The notes beneath the pieces are model-generated. The model searched no databases. It worked only from the letters and a program-made list of their open reading frames with translations, and was not told the origin of the DNA. Below, in pieces: positions 35,560-44,363 of a stretch of 64,000 nt of DNA. The DNA comes from Cyclobacterium roseum (lineage in GTDB: Bacteria; Bacteroidota; Bacteroidia; Cytophagales; Cyclobacteriaceae). Location: the NCBI RefSeq assembly GCF_010119225.1, contig NZ_WNKF01000001.1, positions 434,001 through 498,000 of the forward strand, read 5' to 3'. Both the position numbers and the translations under genes were made by a program. Position 1 is the stretch's first letter, and the number at the start of each line of letters is the position of its first letter.

Positions 35560-36408
35560 ATGAAAACAAAAAAAATGCTTTTTCTAGCAACTATTTTGTC
35601 ATTGGTTCAACTAGTAGCTTTTGCTCAGATCAACATGCCGCCGGCAAGTCCCAATAGCAAGGTAGCTCAACAAATGGGATTGACCGTGCTGCACCTGGAT
35701 TATTCCAGACCGGGAAAAAAGGGACGGAAAATTTTTGGAGAACTGGTGCCTTTTGGTCAAGTGTGGCGAACCGGTGCCAATAATCCCAGCACACTTGAAT
35801 TTGATACGGATATTCGTGTAAACGGGCAGGCGCTACCCGCTGGAAAATACGCTTTGTATACCATTCCAGGTAAAAAGCAATGGACCGTCATCTTTTCCAA
35901 AAAGACCGAATTATGGGGAGCAATGGGGTACAGTGCAGAAGACGATGCCCTGCGTATACAGGTACCGGCAAAGAAGCAAAAACCAGTAGTGGAAACCATG
36001 ACCATTCAGTTTATGGACCTTTCGGATACCGGTGCTACCGTTAACCTGTCATGGGATAAAACCCAAATTGAATTCCGGATCGAATCTGAAGTAGATCCGA
36101 TTGTCATGAAACAAATCAGGGAATTGCTAATCGACCAGCAACCGGATAACCCGGGCCTTTATTTTCAAGCAGCTAATTATTACTTCACCAATGACAAGGA
36201 CCTGAATACCGCACTTGAATGGATCACCAAATCCGTGGACCAGGACGCCAAGTACTATACGGTGCACCTAAAGGCGAAAATTCAGGCAAAATTAGGTATG
36301 GATGACGAAGCCATCGCCACGGCAGAAAGATCAAAAGCCATGGCCGAAGAAGCCAAAAATCCGGATTACGTAGGATTAAACGATCGATTGATTGAATCAC
36401 TTAAATAA
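35560..36408 (+). CDS. DUF2911 domain protein, secreted
   Basis: A 282-residue protein with a signal peptide (MLFLATILSLVQLVAFAQ). A DUF2911 domain spans about 28-180: LTVLHLDYSRPGKKGRKIFGELVPFGQVWRTGANN, LPAGKYALYTIPGKKQWTVIFSK and VNLSWDKTQIEF are the typical phrases. A C-terminal TPR-like region follows (NPGLYFQAANYYFTNDKDLNTALEWITKSVD). DUF2911 proteins are common in Bacteroidota; their biochemical role is not established. It stands as a single gene ended by the hairpin at 36418-36446. A TATCTTTG at 35455-35462 fits the -7 box. Confidence 0.88.
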   Translation: MKTKKMLFLATILSLVQLVAFAQINMPPASPNSKVAQQMGLTVLHLDYSRPGKKGRKIFGELVPFGQVWRTGANNPSTLEFDTDIRVNGQALPAGKYALYTIPGKKQWTVIFSKKTELWGAMGYSAEDDALRIQVPAKKQKPVVETMTIQFMDLSDTGATVNLSWDKTQIEFRIESEVDPIVMKQIRELLIDQQPDNPGLYFQAANYYFTNDKDLNTALEWITKSVDQDAKYYTVHLKAKIQAKLGMDDEAIATAERSKAMAEEAKNPDYVGLNDRLIESLK

Positions 36409-36417
36409 TAATGACAC

Positions 36418-36446
36418 ATTGGAGCTGCGAAAAAAGCAGCTCCAAT
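36418..36446. terminator. Terminator between converging genes
   Basis: ATTGGAGCTGC (36418-36428) and GCAGCTCCAAT (36436-36446) form a perfect 11-bp stem with an A-rich loop. It lies between the DUF2911 stop and the end of the symporter gene and can serve both. Confidence 0.8.
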
Positions 36447-36451
36447 GTTTT

Positions 36452-38185
36452 CTATTCAGTTGATTCGCTGGCCGATTTCGGTTCCGGTCCACGCCATCCC
36501 TGAATCAGCATGGCCATCAGCATTACCAATAAGCAGCCAATGGCGTTGTACCATAGGTAACCCACATCTACTAAAAAACCATACACGCTGGTTCCGTTGA
36601 AATAGTGCAGGGTTAAAATCATCAATTCTGCAATAATGGCTGCGGTAAACACCGCCTTACCCCCTACCCATTTCAGAAAAAATCCCACCAGAAAAATACC
36701 CAGAATGGTGCCATAAAACAGGGATCCGAGCAAATTAACCGCTTGTATCAGGTTTTCAAATAAGGTGGCATAAGTGGCGAAAAGCACGGCAAACAAGCCC
36801 CAAAGTGCCGTAAACCATTTCGAGGAAAGCATGTAATGCCGGGAGCTCCCGGAGGTGTGCAGGGAACGCTTGTAAATATCGATGGTGGTGGTAGACGACA
36901 GGGCGTTTAGCTCGGATGCGGTAGAAGACATGGCTGCACTGAAAATCACAGCGAACAGCAGTCCCACAATCCCATTTGGCAGGTAATCCATTACAAATCG
37001 CATAAATACATAGTCGGTATCGTTTGTCTCTGCCAGTGGATCGTGTTTGACAATTAACGCTTTGACTTGCTCCCGTACCTGCTCCTGCTGTTGAGAATGT
37101 TCAAAAATCTCTGATTGATACTGCTCCGTTTCGATTGCATTATCGGATTCAATGGCTTGTAACATTTCCTGAATGCGTTCGCTCTTGCTTTCAAATACCT
37201 CCGTATATTCCTTTTCCAAGGCATCAAATTCCTCCAGGTATTCGCTCTGCTTGAGTTTATCCAACTGAATGGTATTAAAGATAACGGGAGGCTGAAAAAA
37301 CTGGTAAAATACAAAAACCATCACCCCGATAAACAGGATCACGAACTGCATGGGAACTTTCAAAAATCCGTTCATCATCAATCCCATCCTACTCTGTGTC
37401 AGCGATCGTCCCGTCAGGTACCGTTGGACCTGAGATTGGTCGGTTCCGAAGTAAGAAAGGAATAAAAACAACGCCCCGGTCACTCCTGACCAAAAATTAT
37501 AGCGATCCGACAGGTCAAAGTCAAAATTGACAATGTTTAATTTTTCCATCTTTCCTGCCAAATGCAAGGCCTCGGTAAATTTCACGGGAATCATTTGGAT
37601 TACGATGATTCCTGCTAGAATCATCCCTCCCATCATGACCGTCATTTGTTGCTTTTGGGTAATGGATACGGCTTTTGTCCCCCCGGATACGGTATAAATG
37701 ATCACCATCAAGCCGATAAATATATTGGTAATCGTCAAATTCCATCCCAAAAGAGTGGATAAGATAATGGAAGGAGCGTAAATGGTGATTCCCGCCGCCA
37801 GGCCACGTTGAATCAAGAACAGTCCGGCGGTAAGGGTTCGGGTTTTAAGATCAAAACGAGATTCCAGAAATTCATAAGCCGTGTATACCTTTAGCCGGTA
37901 ATAAATGGGTAAAAAAACGACTGAAATGATGATCATCGCCACTGGCAATCCAAAATAAAATTGGATAAACCGCATACCATCTGCATAGGCCTGTCCCGGG
38001 GTACTTAAAAATGTAATCGCCGAAGCCTGGGTAGCCATAATGGAAAGCCCAATGGTCCACCAGCTAAGATCATTCCCTCCCCGGAGGTACTTGTCCATGT
38101 CTTTTGGGCCGTAGGTTTTGTAAATGCCATAGGAAGCAATGGCCAGCAAGGTGCCAAACATGATGGCCCAGTCGAGGTAACTCAT
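36452..38185 (-). CDS. Sodium:solute symporter (SSS family)
   Basis: From ATG 38185 (MSYLDWAIMFGTLLAI) the protein has 577 residues and about 13 membrane helices of the LeuT-fold SSS family. Typical motifs: LRGGNDLSWWTIGLSIMATQASAITFLSTPGQAYADG, YTVSGGTKAVSITQKQQ and SYFGTDQSQVQRYLTGRS. A roughly 90-residue charged, coiled-coil-like insertion (LDKLKQSEYLEEFDALEKEY...QQQEQVREQVKALIVKHDP) interrupts the helices after residue 290. The substrate is unknown. The start overlaps by ATGA the stop of a 36-residue membrane peptide, and PIG-L is further upstream in the same operon, so it may import a deacetylated sugar. Confidence 0.9.
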   Translation of the reverse strand: MSYLDWAIMFGTLLAIASYGIYKTYGPKDMDKYLRGGNDLSWWTIGLSIMATQASAITFLSTPGQAYADGMRFIQFYFGLPVAMIIISVVFLPIYYRLKVYTAYEFLESRFDLKTRTLTAGLFLIQRGLAAGITIYAPSIILSTLLGWNLTITNIFIGLMVIIYTVSGGTKAVSITQKQQMTVMMGGMILAGIIVIQMIPVKFTEALHLAGKMEKLNIVNFDFDLSDRYNFWSGVTGALFLFLSYFGTDQSQVQRYLTGRSLTQSRMGLMMNGFLKVPMQFVILFIGVMVFVFYQFFQPPVIFNTIQLDKLKQSEYLEEFDALEKEYTEVFESKSERIQEMLQAIESDNAIETEQYQSEIFEHSQQQEQVREQVKALIVKHDPLAETNDTDYVFMRFVMDYLPNGIVGLLFAVIFSAAMSSTASELNALSSTTTIDIYKRSLHTSGSSRHYMLSSKWFTALWGLFAVLFATYATLFENLIQAVNLLGSLFYGTILGIFLVGFFLKWVGGKAVFTAAIIAELMILTLHYFNGTSVYGFLVDVGYLWYNAIGCLLVMLMAMLIQGWRGPEPKSASESTE

Positions 38186-38292
38186 GAAAAAGCCAGGGTT
38201 AACCAATAAAACAACCCGATCAGTATGGCAAGTACCACCACCTGCATCCAATACAAACCGGTCCAGTGCCGAAAGTCCTTTTCCTTACTCAT
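38182..38292 (-). CDS. 36-residue single-pass membrane peptide coupled to the symporter
   Basis: This frame starts MSKEKDFRHWTG and continues with one hydrophobic helix (LYWMQVVVLAILIGLFYWLTLAF) to a TGA. Its ATG overlaps the stop of the PIG-L gene (ATGAGTAA), and its own stop overlaps the ATG of the symporter (ATGA). Such double coupling, in the only frame that leaves no gap, argues strongly for a real gene, although it is very short. It may be a small accessory subunit of the transporter, comparable in position to the small partner proteins of some SSS transporters (inference). Confidence 0.7.
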   Translation of the reverse strand: MSKEKDFRHWTGLYWMQVVVLAILIGLFYWLTLAFS

Positions 38293-40768
38293 TCCCTTGT
38301 TCGATTAAATTTACAAATAATTTAATGGCGCCCGGCACCCCTGCCGGCAATAATCGAAACCAGGAAATGCCCGAATAACTGTAATGTCCGGATCCATAGC
38401 GGGTCACTAAAAGGGATCCCCTCGTTGGTGGTTCGTTCGGATCCTGCATTTCAAGGGGCGTTTGGTAGCGATCATCCCAATTCCCGGGAAAATACAAGCC
38501 CCTCTCCTGTACCCATCCCTCAAAATCGCTTTCGCTGATCTCATTTGGAAAATTCAATACCGGATGCTCCTCCAACAGTATTTTTACCGGTGATTCCTCT
38601 ACGGTAATTCGGTCTCTGGATAATTCCAGGGGATAGGGTCCAAAATCTCTGGACAGCAAAGGGGAGCTGGTATTGTACTGAACGATCAAATTGCCCCCAT
38701 TCTTGACATAGTCCATCAATGCCGCCGTCTGATTGGCCAGGTTTTGGTTTACATTAAAGGCCCTAATTCCCACAATCAACGTGGAATAGTTCCTAAAAGT
38801 ACCCGGCCCCATATTGCTATCTTCCAAAATTTCCACGGTATAGCCCAGGTTTCTCAACACTTCCGGAATATCATCTCCGGCACCCGGTATGTAGCCGATG
38901 GTTTGGTTTCGCATGTCCATATTTAGCCTGATGAGGTTAAAAGAAGCCTCGGGAAAATAGGTCAGGTTGGGAATATGGGGATGCACAATTCGCTTTTTAC
39001 CCTGTTGGTAAACCGTTCCATCGCCCGTCTTATAAAATACCGTATGGGAAGATCGCGCTTCCCCGTTGGGATTGGTCAACCTCAGGCTAAAGTATAATCT
39101 GTTATTGGCTGCATCCTCCAAACGCTCTTCCACAACATAATCCTCGCTACCCAATCCGCTGATGCCTAGCGTTCCTTCCTCCAAATCCCCCTCGAATGAT
39201 AGGGTAACCCCTAGCTGCGCTTCCTGCTCTCCCAATAAAAAAACGTTTTCCTGGTCAATGGAAAGGGAAATTTTTGGCACTACGGTAAAGGGCTGAATGA
39301 TCTCTCCGTTTACCTGATCGTTGTACCGGTATTGTAGCGGGATGTTTACTTCGAAACGTTGATTTTCAATCCTAAAATGCAGCTTTCCCGAAACGGCAGG
39401 ATCATTAAAGGGTTTTCCGATCATTTCCTGAGATTCAACAACATATAGGCTTTCCCTGGGAGGGCTTTTCAGCCAGTAAGGCTGCGATACAGGATGGCTT
39501 GCTGGTATCTGGAGTTCCTGCTCCCATTCAAAGGGCTGATTATCCGCTACCCTGCCCGCTAACTCATAGGCGGTATCCAGTACCTCAAATTTTTCCAACC
39601 GGACTCCCCGATCCCCCGGTAAATTGACAATTAGTTTCCCCTGAATCTGATCTGATGGAAACGATAACTCCTTGTTTGCCAGAAACAACGCTTTCCAACC
39701 CAGCACATCCAGAATAATCCGATCGACCTGATCTTGCTTTTCCTTGACCCAGGGTAAACGTTCCTGAACTTGATTTAACTGGGCCCTAATTTCCAGCAAA
39801 TGAGGCAGGTTGTTTATTGGATTTGCAAAATCAAACGCATCCAGGAGGGCTTCCACTTTATTGACGAATGCGGTACCTCCCTCCAGGCCTAGCCAACGGT
39901 CCGGAATCCCCTCAAAGGGGTCGTTCTCAAACGGAGCACCGGCTACAAATTCGAGAAAATCGCTACTTTCTCCTATGCTGGCCGTGGAGCCGAAGCCTTG
40001 AGATTTATGCATGGTACGGCTATCAGCAGCAATCTGCGAATAACTGGTACCCAAAAGGAAATTGAATTCACCGACTGGAAAGGTGTGGTAGGGAATATCG
40101 GGTTTAGGTTCGTATTGCCCTCCCCAATTGTAAGCATTCCAGAATATCCGTTTCGGAGACCAGGGTTTCACCCATTTCAACTGCCCGGGAAACGCATCGG
40201 GATTTCCCGCGAGTTCAAAAGCCTCTCCGGCAAGAATGGCTGAGGTGGTATGGTGGCCGTGGGTAGTTCCCGGACTGGTATTAAAACGGGTGATGAGCAA
40301 GTCCGGTTGAAAATTACGAATAACCCATACCAGGTCGGATAGTAACTTATTTCGATCCCAATTACTCAAGGTTTCATCGGGATTACGACTGTATCCAAAA
40401 TCAATGGCCCGGGAAAAAAACTGCCAGCCCCCATCGGTTTCCCTTGCTTTAAGTAATTCCTGCGTGCGGATCATTCCCAATTCAATACCCAATTCTTTTC
40501 CGATCAGGTTTTGACCACCATCTCCCCGGGTCAGGGACAGGTATCCTACTTCTGCGTGAACGGAATTAGCCAAATAGGCAATTAGCCTTGTGTTTTCATC
40601 ATCCGGATGCGCAGCCAGGTACAAGACCCGCTTGGTTTCACGAAGTTTCAGTAATTCATGGTAAATTTCGGAACTGCTCTGGGCGTTTGTGATCGAACAA
40701 AATCCCGGAAAAAAGCCCAGGAAGAATAAGAATACGAAAGATAAAAGGCGAGTTGGTGAAGGTTTCAT
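38285..40768 (-). CDS. PIG-L (LmbE) family deacetylase, large secreted form
   Basis: An 827-residue protein with a signal peptide (FVFLFFLGFFPGFCSITNAQ). The N-terminal PIG-L/LmbE domain has the zinc motif AAHPDDE (H54, D56, D57) and the distal histidines THGHHTT (H170-H173). A beta-sandwich region (about 370-600) and a C-terminal ThuA/glutamine-amidotransferase-like segment (LIVGIRAFNVNQ, YVKNGGNLIVQYNTS, SGISWFRLLPAGVPGA) follow. PIG-L enzymes remove N-acetyl groups from sugars. Bacteroidota forms of this size are secreted and probably act on glycans. It is the first gene of the operon leading to the symporter. Confidence 0.88.
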   Translation of the reverse strand: MKPSPTRLLSFVFLFFLGFFPGFCSITNAQSSSEIYHELLKLRETKRVLYLAAHPDDENTRLIAYLANSVHAEVGYLSLTRGDGGQNLIGKELGIELGMIRTQELLKARETDGGWQFFSRAIDFGYSRNPDETLSNWDRNKLLSDLVWVIRNFQPDLLITRFNTSPGTTHGHHTTSAILAGEAFELAGNPDAFPGQLKWVKPWSPKRIFWNAYNWGGQYEPKPDIPYHTFPVGEFNFLLGTSYSQIAADSRTMHKSQGFGSTASIGESSDFLEFVAGAPFENDPFEGIPDRWLGLEGGTAFVNKVEALLDAFDFANPINNLPHLLEIRAQLNQVQERLPWVKEKQDQVDRIILDVLGWKALFLANKELSFPSDQIQGKLIVNLPGDRGVRLEKFEVLDTAYELAGRVADNQPFEWEQELQIPASHPVSQPYWLKSPPRESLYVVESQEMIGKPFNDPAVSGKLHFRIENQRFEVNIPLQYRYNDQVNGEIIQPFTVVPKISLSIDQENVFLLGEQEAQLGVTLSFEGDLEEGTLGISGLGSEDYVVEERLEDAANNRLYFSLRLTNPNGEARSSHTVFYKTGDGTVYQQGKKRIVHPHIPNLTYFPEASFNLIRLNMDMRNQTIGYIPGAGDDIPEVLRNLGYTVEILEDSNMGPGTFRNYSTLIVGIRAFNVNQNLANQTAALMDYVKNGGNLIVQYNTSSPLLSRDFGPYPLELSRDRITVEESPVKILLEEHPVLNFPNEISESDFEGWVQERGLYFPGNWDDRYQTPLEMQDPNEPPTRGSLLVTRYGSGHYSYSGISWFRLLPAGVPGAIKLFVNLIEQGNE

Positions 40769-40900
40769 ATTTCAAGCTAAGCATAGTGTAAGCGATCCTA
40801 AAACTAATTTACATTAGTGGAGATATAAGCAGTTTAAAAACCTGAAGAAATTCCTTAAAACCGCAACATTATCCTATATTCAACTGATAAAAACAGGATA

Positions 40901-40968
40901 AAACCTGTCAGGTTTCATCTACTCAACCTTTGTTGTTGGCTGAATATCAGCAAAAACCTGACAGGTTT
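40901..40968. repeat. Pair of AAACCTG palindromes (REP-like)
   Basis: AAACCTGTCAGGTTT at 40901-40915 and AAACCTGACAGGTTT at 40954-40968 are exact reverse complements of each other. Each is also a 7-bp-arm palindrome around one central base. They lie in a 293-bp gap upstream of both flanking genes. Sequences of this kind recur in Bacteroidota intergenic DNA (from memory). Confidence 0.75.
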
Positions 40969-41061
40969 GCTAATATTAGGAAATTTATTCGGACGGAAGT
41001 ACCGCTTGGTAAAGTTAATTTTTACTAGTATATTCTGGCTGTAAGATAAGTAAATTTTACC

Positions 41062-42006
41062 ATGGCCATAACGAAAAAACACAAAGATATTCCGGGAAAT
41101 CCTTCTGCAACAGCTAGCGGGAAGGTGAAATTGAATAATCGATCCCAAGGCAAACCCTTGAAGGTACTAACGGAGGTTGATTGGAATTTCTGGAAGGAAA
41201 ATGGGTATGTGATTGTCAAAAAGGCGGTTCCACGGGACTACACCCGGCGTTTGCAAGGGCTCTTGTGGGAATTTGAGGAGATGAACCCTGAGGATCCTAA
41301 AACCTGGTATGCTGCGAACAAGGGGGAAATGAAAATGAAAGAGCTCACCAATAGCGGCATGGTGGAAATATATAATCACCAGTACCTTTGGGACATCCGT
41401 CAATATCCCAAAGTATACGAAACCTTCTCCGATATATGGGGAATAGACGAATTGTGGGTAACCATAGACCGGGCCAACCTCAATATTCCTGCCCGACCAG
41501 ACTTTGAATTCAAGGGGTTTATCCATTGGGATTACGATCCGGAATCAGACGAGGACAATGTACAGGGTTTGGTAGCGCTGAATGATCAGTCCGATCCCAA
41601 TGTAGGTGGCTTTCAATGCGTGCCGGAACTGTACCGCAATTACGATTCCTGGAAAAAAGACCAACCGAAAGATCGGGACATTTTTAAACCCGATGTCAGC
41701 GGCTATCACCTGACGAAAGTAAAACTGGAAGAAGGAGATTTGCTGATTTTTAATAGCAAGTTGCCCCATGGTATTCGACCTAATCGCAGTAGAGACAGCG
41801 TTCGAATGGCTCAGTACATCTCCATGATGCCAGCGGAAAATGAAAATGAGGAACTAAGAAACTGGCGGATCAGTTCCTGGCGGGACCGCATTGCTCCGGA
41901 TGGTTTTGCGTTTCCCGGTGATCCCCGAAATTGGGAACAAACCAAGTATCCGCAGGCCAAACTCAGCCCGCTGGGTAGAAAACTATTGGGTCTGGACCTG
42001 TGGTAA
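41062..42006 (+). CDS. Phytanoyl-CoA dioxygenase family (PhyH) oxygenase
   Basis: A 314-residue Fe(II)/2-oxoglutarate-dependent dioxygenase-like protein. The iron facial triad is visible as H155-x-D157 (FIHWDYDP) and the distal H236 (KLPHGIRPNRSRDSVR), with the following arginine positioned to bind 2-oxoglutarate. The N-terminal 35 residues are basic and polar (MAITKKHKDIPGNPSATASGKVKL), not a signal peptide. The substrate is unknown. The stop lies 2 bp from the end of the convergent DUF5916 gene. Confidence 0.85.
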   Translation: MAITKKHKDIPGNPSATASGKVKLNNRSQGKPLKVLTEVDWNFWKENGYVIVKKAVPRDYTRRLQGLLWEFEEMNPEDPKTWYAANKGEMKMKELTNSGMVEIYNHQYLWDIRQYPKVYETFSDIWGIDELWVTIDRANLNIPARPDFEFKGFIHWDYDPESDEDNVQGLVALNDQSDPNVGGFQCVPELYRNYDSWKKDQPKDRDIFKPDVSGYHLTKVKLEEGDLLIFNSKLPHGIRPNRSRDSVRMAQYISMMPAENENEELRNWRISSWRDRIAPDGFAFPGDPRNWEQTKYPQAKLSPLGRKLLGLDLW

Positions 42007-42008
42007 GC

Positions 42009-44198
42009 CTACCAGGTCCACCAATAGGTGAATTTTAAGGCTAACGTTCTGTTTTTAACATAAAACGGCGCTGGTAAATAGTTATCCGTAAACACCAGGT
42101 ACAAATCGGAAGCTGGCTTAAACCGCCATTGAAACCGGGTATTTAGGTTGATATTGTCAATTTGTTCGTTGTACTGGGCAAAAGCCGTAAAAAACAAGGT
42201 ATTGGTAAAGGTTACATCCACTCGGGGCCCCACCAGCCAAAATCGGGTATCCCCCCAGGGTTCCGGCAAATCCAACTGGTTATAGTTTCCGGTTAAGGTC
42301 AGGCCTACATAGGGCTGAAAGCGGTATCCCAATTCCCCGGAAAAGTTAAATCGCTCCCCCTCTGCAAAATAGCCCCCGTATTGGGAGGATAGCGAATACG
42401 TAAAGAGACTTTGAGGTTTGGAAACGTATTCCATGCCTACGGAACTCCAGGTATGATTGGTAAAGGCCGCCAGGGTATCTCCACTAAAATTGGTTGGGTC
42501 AAAGGGTTGTTGCAACCAAATCCGGTTATAGGCATACCTCGCCGTCAAATTACTCTGACTTCTAAACCGGACCGTATAGCCCAGTTCGGTAATGTTGTCG
42601 GTCTGTTCCCAATTCATATTGTAAAATAATGATGAATTGACCGTGGGACCGTGGCGCAGGATTTTTTTGCTTTTGGGGAAAAACAAATAGGCTGAATTCG
42701 GATTGATCCGGTAATAACCATTTCTGGGAACATACCCCACTTCGGCGGTGTATCGGGGCGAAACATACTCGTGTTTCCATTCCCAGCTGAGGTTTCCGCT
42801 GGAATATTTCAGGTTGGCGGCATGCACCAGGCTTTCTCCGGTTTGATTGGGACTGAATGATTTTAAGAAAAAGGCCTTTCCAGTCCATAAGTTATTGGAA
42901 GAAGCCAGGTTGTATTCCAGCCCCAGGTTTCGATTATACGAAGTGGTTCCTGCGGCATCGGTCCCATTGATCCCGGGCATCTCTCCAATAGAAGCCCTAT
43001 TGACAAAAATCGCTCCGATATTAGACCGTTGCCCCACGCGCCGCTGGGCTGCCATCACGGTAAAGTTTTGAGAGGGGGTCTGTGTTTCTTCCACCTGTCC
43101 CGTTTGCATGTTCATGGCACCAATTCGCCAATCCCGGTTGATTTTACCACTCAATCGGGCCCCAAACTGTATGGGTGCATTCAGTCCAATCCGTCTGGAA
43201 AAGAAGGGACGTATGGTTTCGTAACCAAAATTGGCAAACAAATCCCCGTTTTCAAGGAAGAATTGCCTTCTTTCCGGAAAAAACAATTCAAATCTGTCCA
43301 GATTGGTAATTTGTCGGTCCACTTCCACCTGAGAGAAATCAGGATTTACGGTAAGGTCCAGGTTTAAGGAAGAACTGATGGCGATTTTTGCGTCTGCTCC
43401 TACCCTGTTTTGGTAATCGGTAGGCAACCCGCCTTCGCGGTCTTTCACCCTGCCTCCCATAGCGTAGGGAATGATGGACACGTTCATGCCCGCTTCCGGG
43501 GGCGCCTCGTCCCAAACCAAAATTCCGGTATAAGCCAATGATGCAGAGGGAAATTGTCGGGGAACCGGTGCCCAGGCCGATTTTTCGGTGGTCTTCAGGT
43601 CCAGCCGGCTGAAATTAATACCCCATTCCTTGATCCCTTTTTTATATCGAATGGATTTAAAGGGAATAGCCGCTTCAAAGACCCATTTGTCCTCATAATT
43701 CTGAACCTTGGAAATCCACTTATTGTCCCAGCTTAAATCTACCTTTCCCCCTTCATACATGATGCCATCCCACTGGGCACCGGCCGCATTGGCACCGAAT
43801 GAAAAGCCATTGGTCTGATCATCAAAGGTGTCCATAAACAACAGGAAATTGTCATTTTTTCCAAAAGAAAAATCCCGTCGCAAGGATTCTACATAGTAAG
43901 GGCCCGGCACGGCATGGTGGTTGATTACCAGCAAGTACAGGTGCTCCGAATCGTAGGTCATCATCACTTCGGTTTCTACCTGAGAGTAACTGGTATCCAT
44001 GGGAAGAATCATATAGAAATCCTTGGCCACCTCTGCATCCTCCCAGGCTTGTTCGTCCACAATTCCGTCGATCGAAATGGACGAACTGGCACGCTTGATA
44101 TGCAACTTGTAATCGTCATTGATCTTTTGAGCCAATGCCGGAAGGCATAACAATACTCCCACTAAAATCAACCAACCAATTCGTAACGCTTTTCCCAT
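42009..44198 (-). CDS. CBM9-like / DUF5916 outer-membrane protein
   Basis: From ATG 44198 (MGKALRIGWLILVGVLLCLPALAQ, a clean signal peptide) the product has 729 residues. The N-terminal part (about 15-210) is a carbohydrate-binding-family-9-like domain: ISIDGIVDEQAWEDAEVAKDF, LYLLVINHH, WVFEAAIPFKSIRY and WGINFSRLD. A DUF5916 barrel follows (NPDFSQVEVDRQITNLDRFELFFPERRQFFLENGDLF is the family's conserved phrase), ending in an aromatic terminus (LKFTYWWTW). Probably an outer-membrane glycan-related receptor or esterase partner; the function is not established. An upstream ATG at 44267 would spoil the signal peptide. Confidence 0.9.
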   Translation of the reverse strand: MGKALRIGWLILVGVLLCLPALAQKINDDYKLHIKRASSSISIDGIVDEQAWEDAEVAKDFYMILPMDTSYSQVETEVMMTYDSEHLYLLVINHHAVPGPYYVESLRRDFSFGKNDNFLLFMDTFDDQTNGFSFGANAAGAQWDGIMYEGGKVDLSWDNKWISKVQNYEDKWVFEAAIPFKSIRYKKGIKEWGINFSRLDLKTTEKSAWAPVPRQFPSASLAYTGILVWDEAPPEAGMNVSIIPYAMGGRVKDREGGLPTDYQNRVGADAKIAISSSLNLDLTVNPDFSQVEVDRQITNLDRFELFFPERRQFFLENGDLFANFGYETIRPFFSRRIGLNAPIQFGARLSGKINRDWRIGAMNMQTGQVEETQTPSQNFTVMAAQRRVGQRSNIGAIFVNRASIGEMPGINGTDAAGTTSYNRNLGLEYNLASSNNLWTGKAFFLKSFSPNQTGESLVHAANLKYSSGNLSWEWKHEYVSPRYTAEVGYVPRNGYYRINPNSAYLFFPKSKKILRHGPTVNSSLFYNMNWEQTDNITELGYTVRFRSQSNLTARYAYNRIWLQQPFDPTNFSGDTLAAFTNHTWSSVGMEYVSKPQSLFTYSLSSQYGGYFAEGERFNFSGELGYRFQPYVGLTLTGNYNQLDLPEPWGDTRFWLVGPRVDVTFTNTLFFTAFAQYNEQIDNINLNTRFQWRFKPASDLYLVFTDNYLPAPFYVKNRTLALKFTYWWTW

Positions 44199-44363
44199 AT
44201 TATTCAACAGCCCATCCGGCAGACGAACCGTACCCATGCTTAGATTAATATTTTTTTTGAAGCGCAATTATAGCCTAAATAATATAATTACAGGCCTTTT
44301 TTGGGGCTGAATTCTGAAATTACACCGAATTTTACGTTGATAGCCCATGGAAGGTATAAGTGG

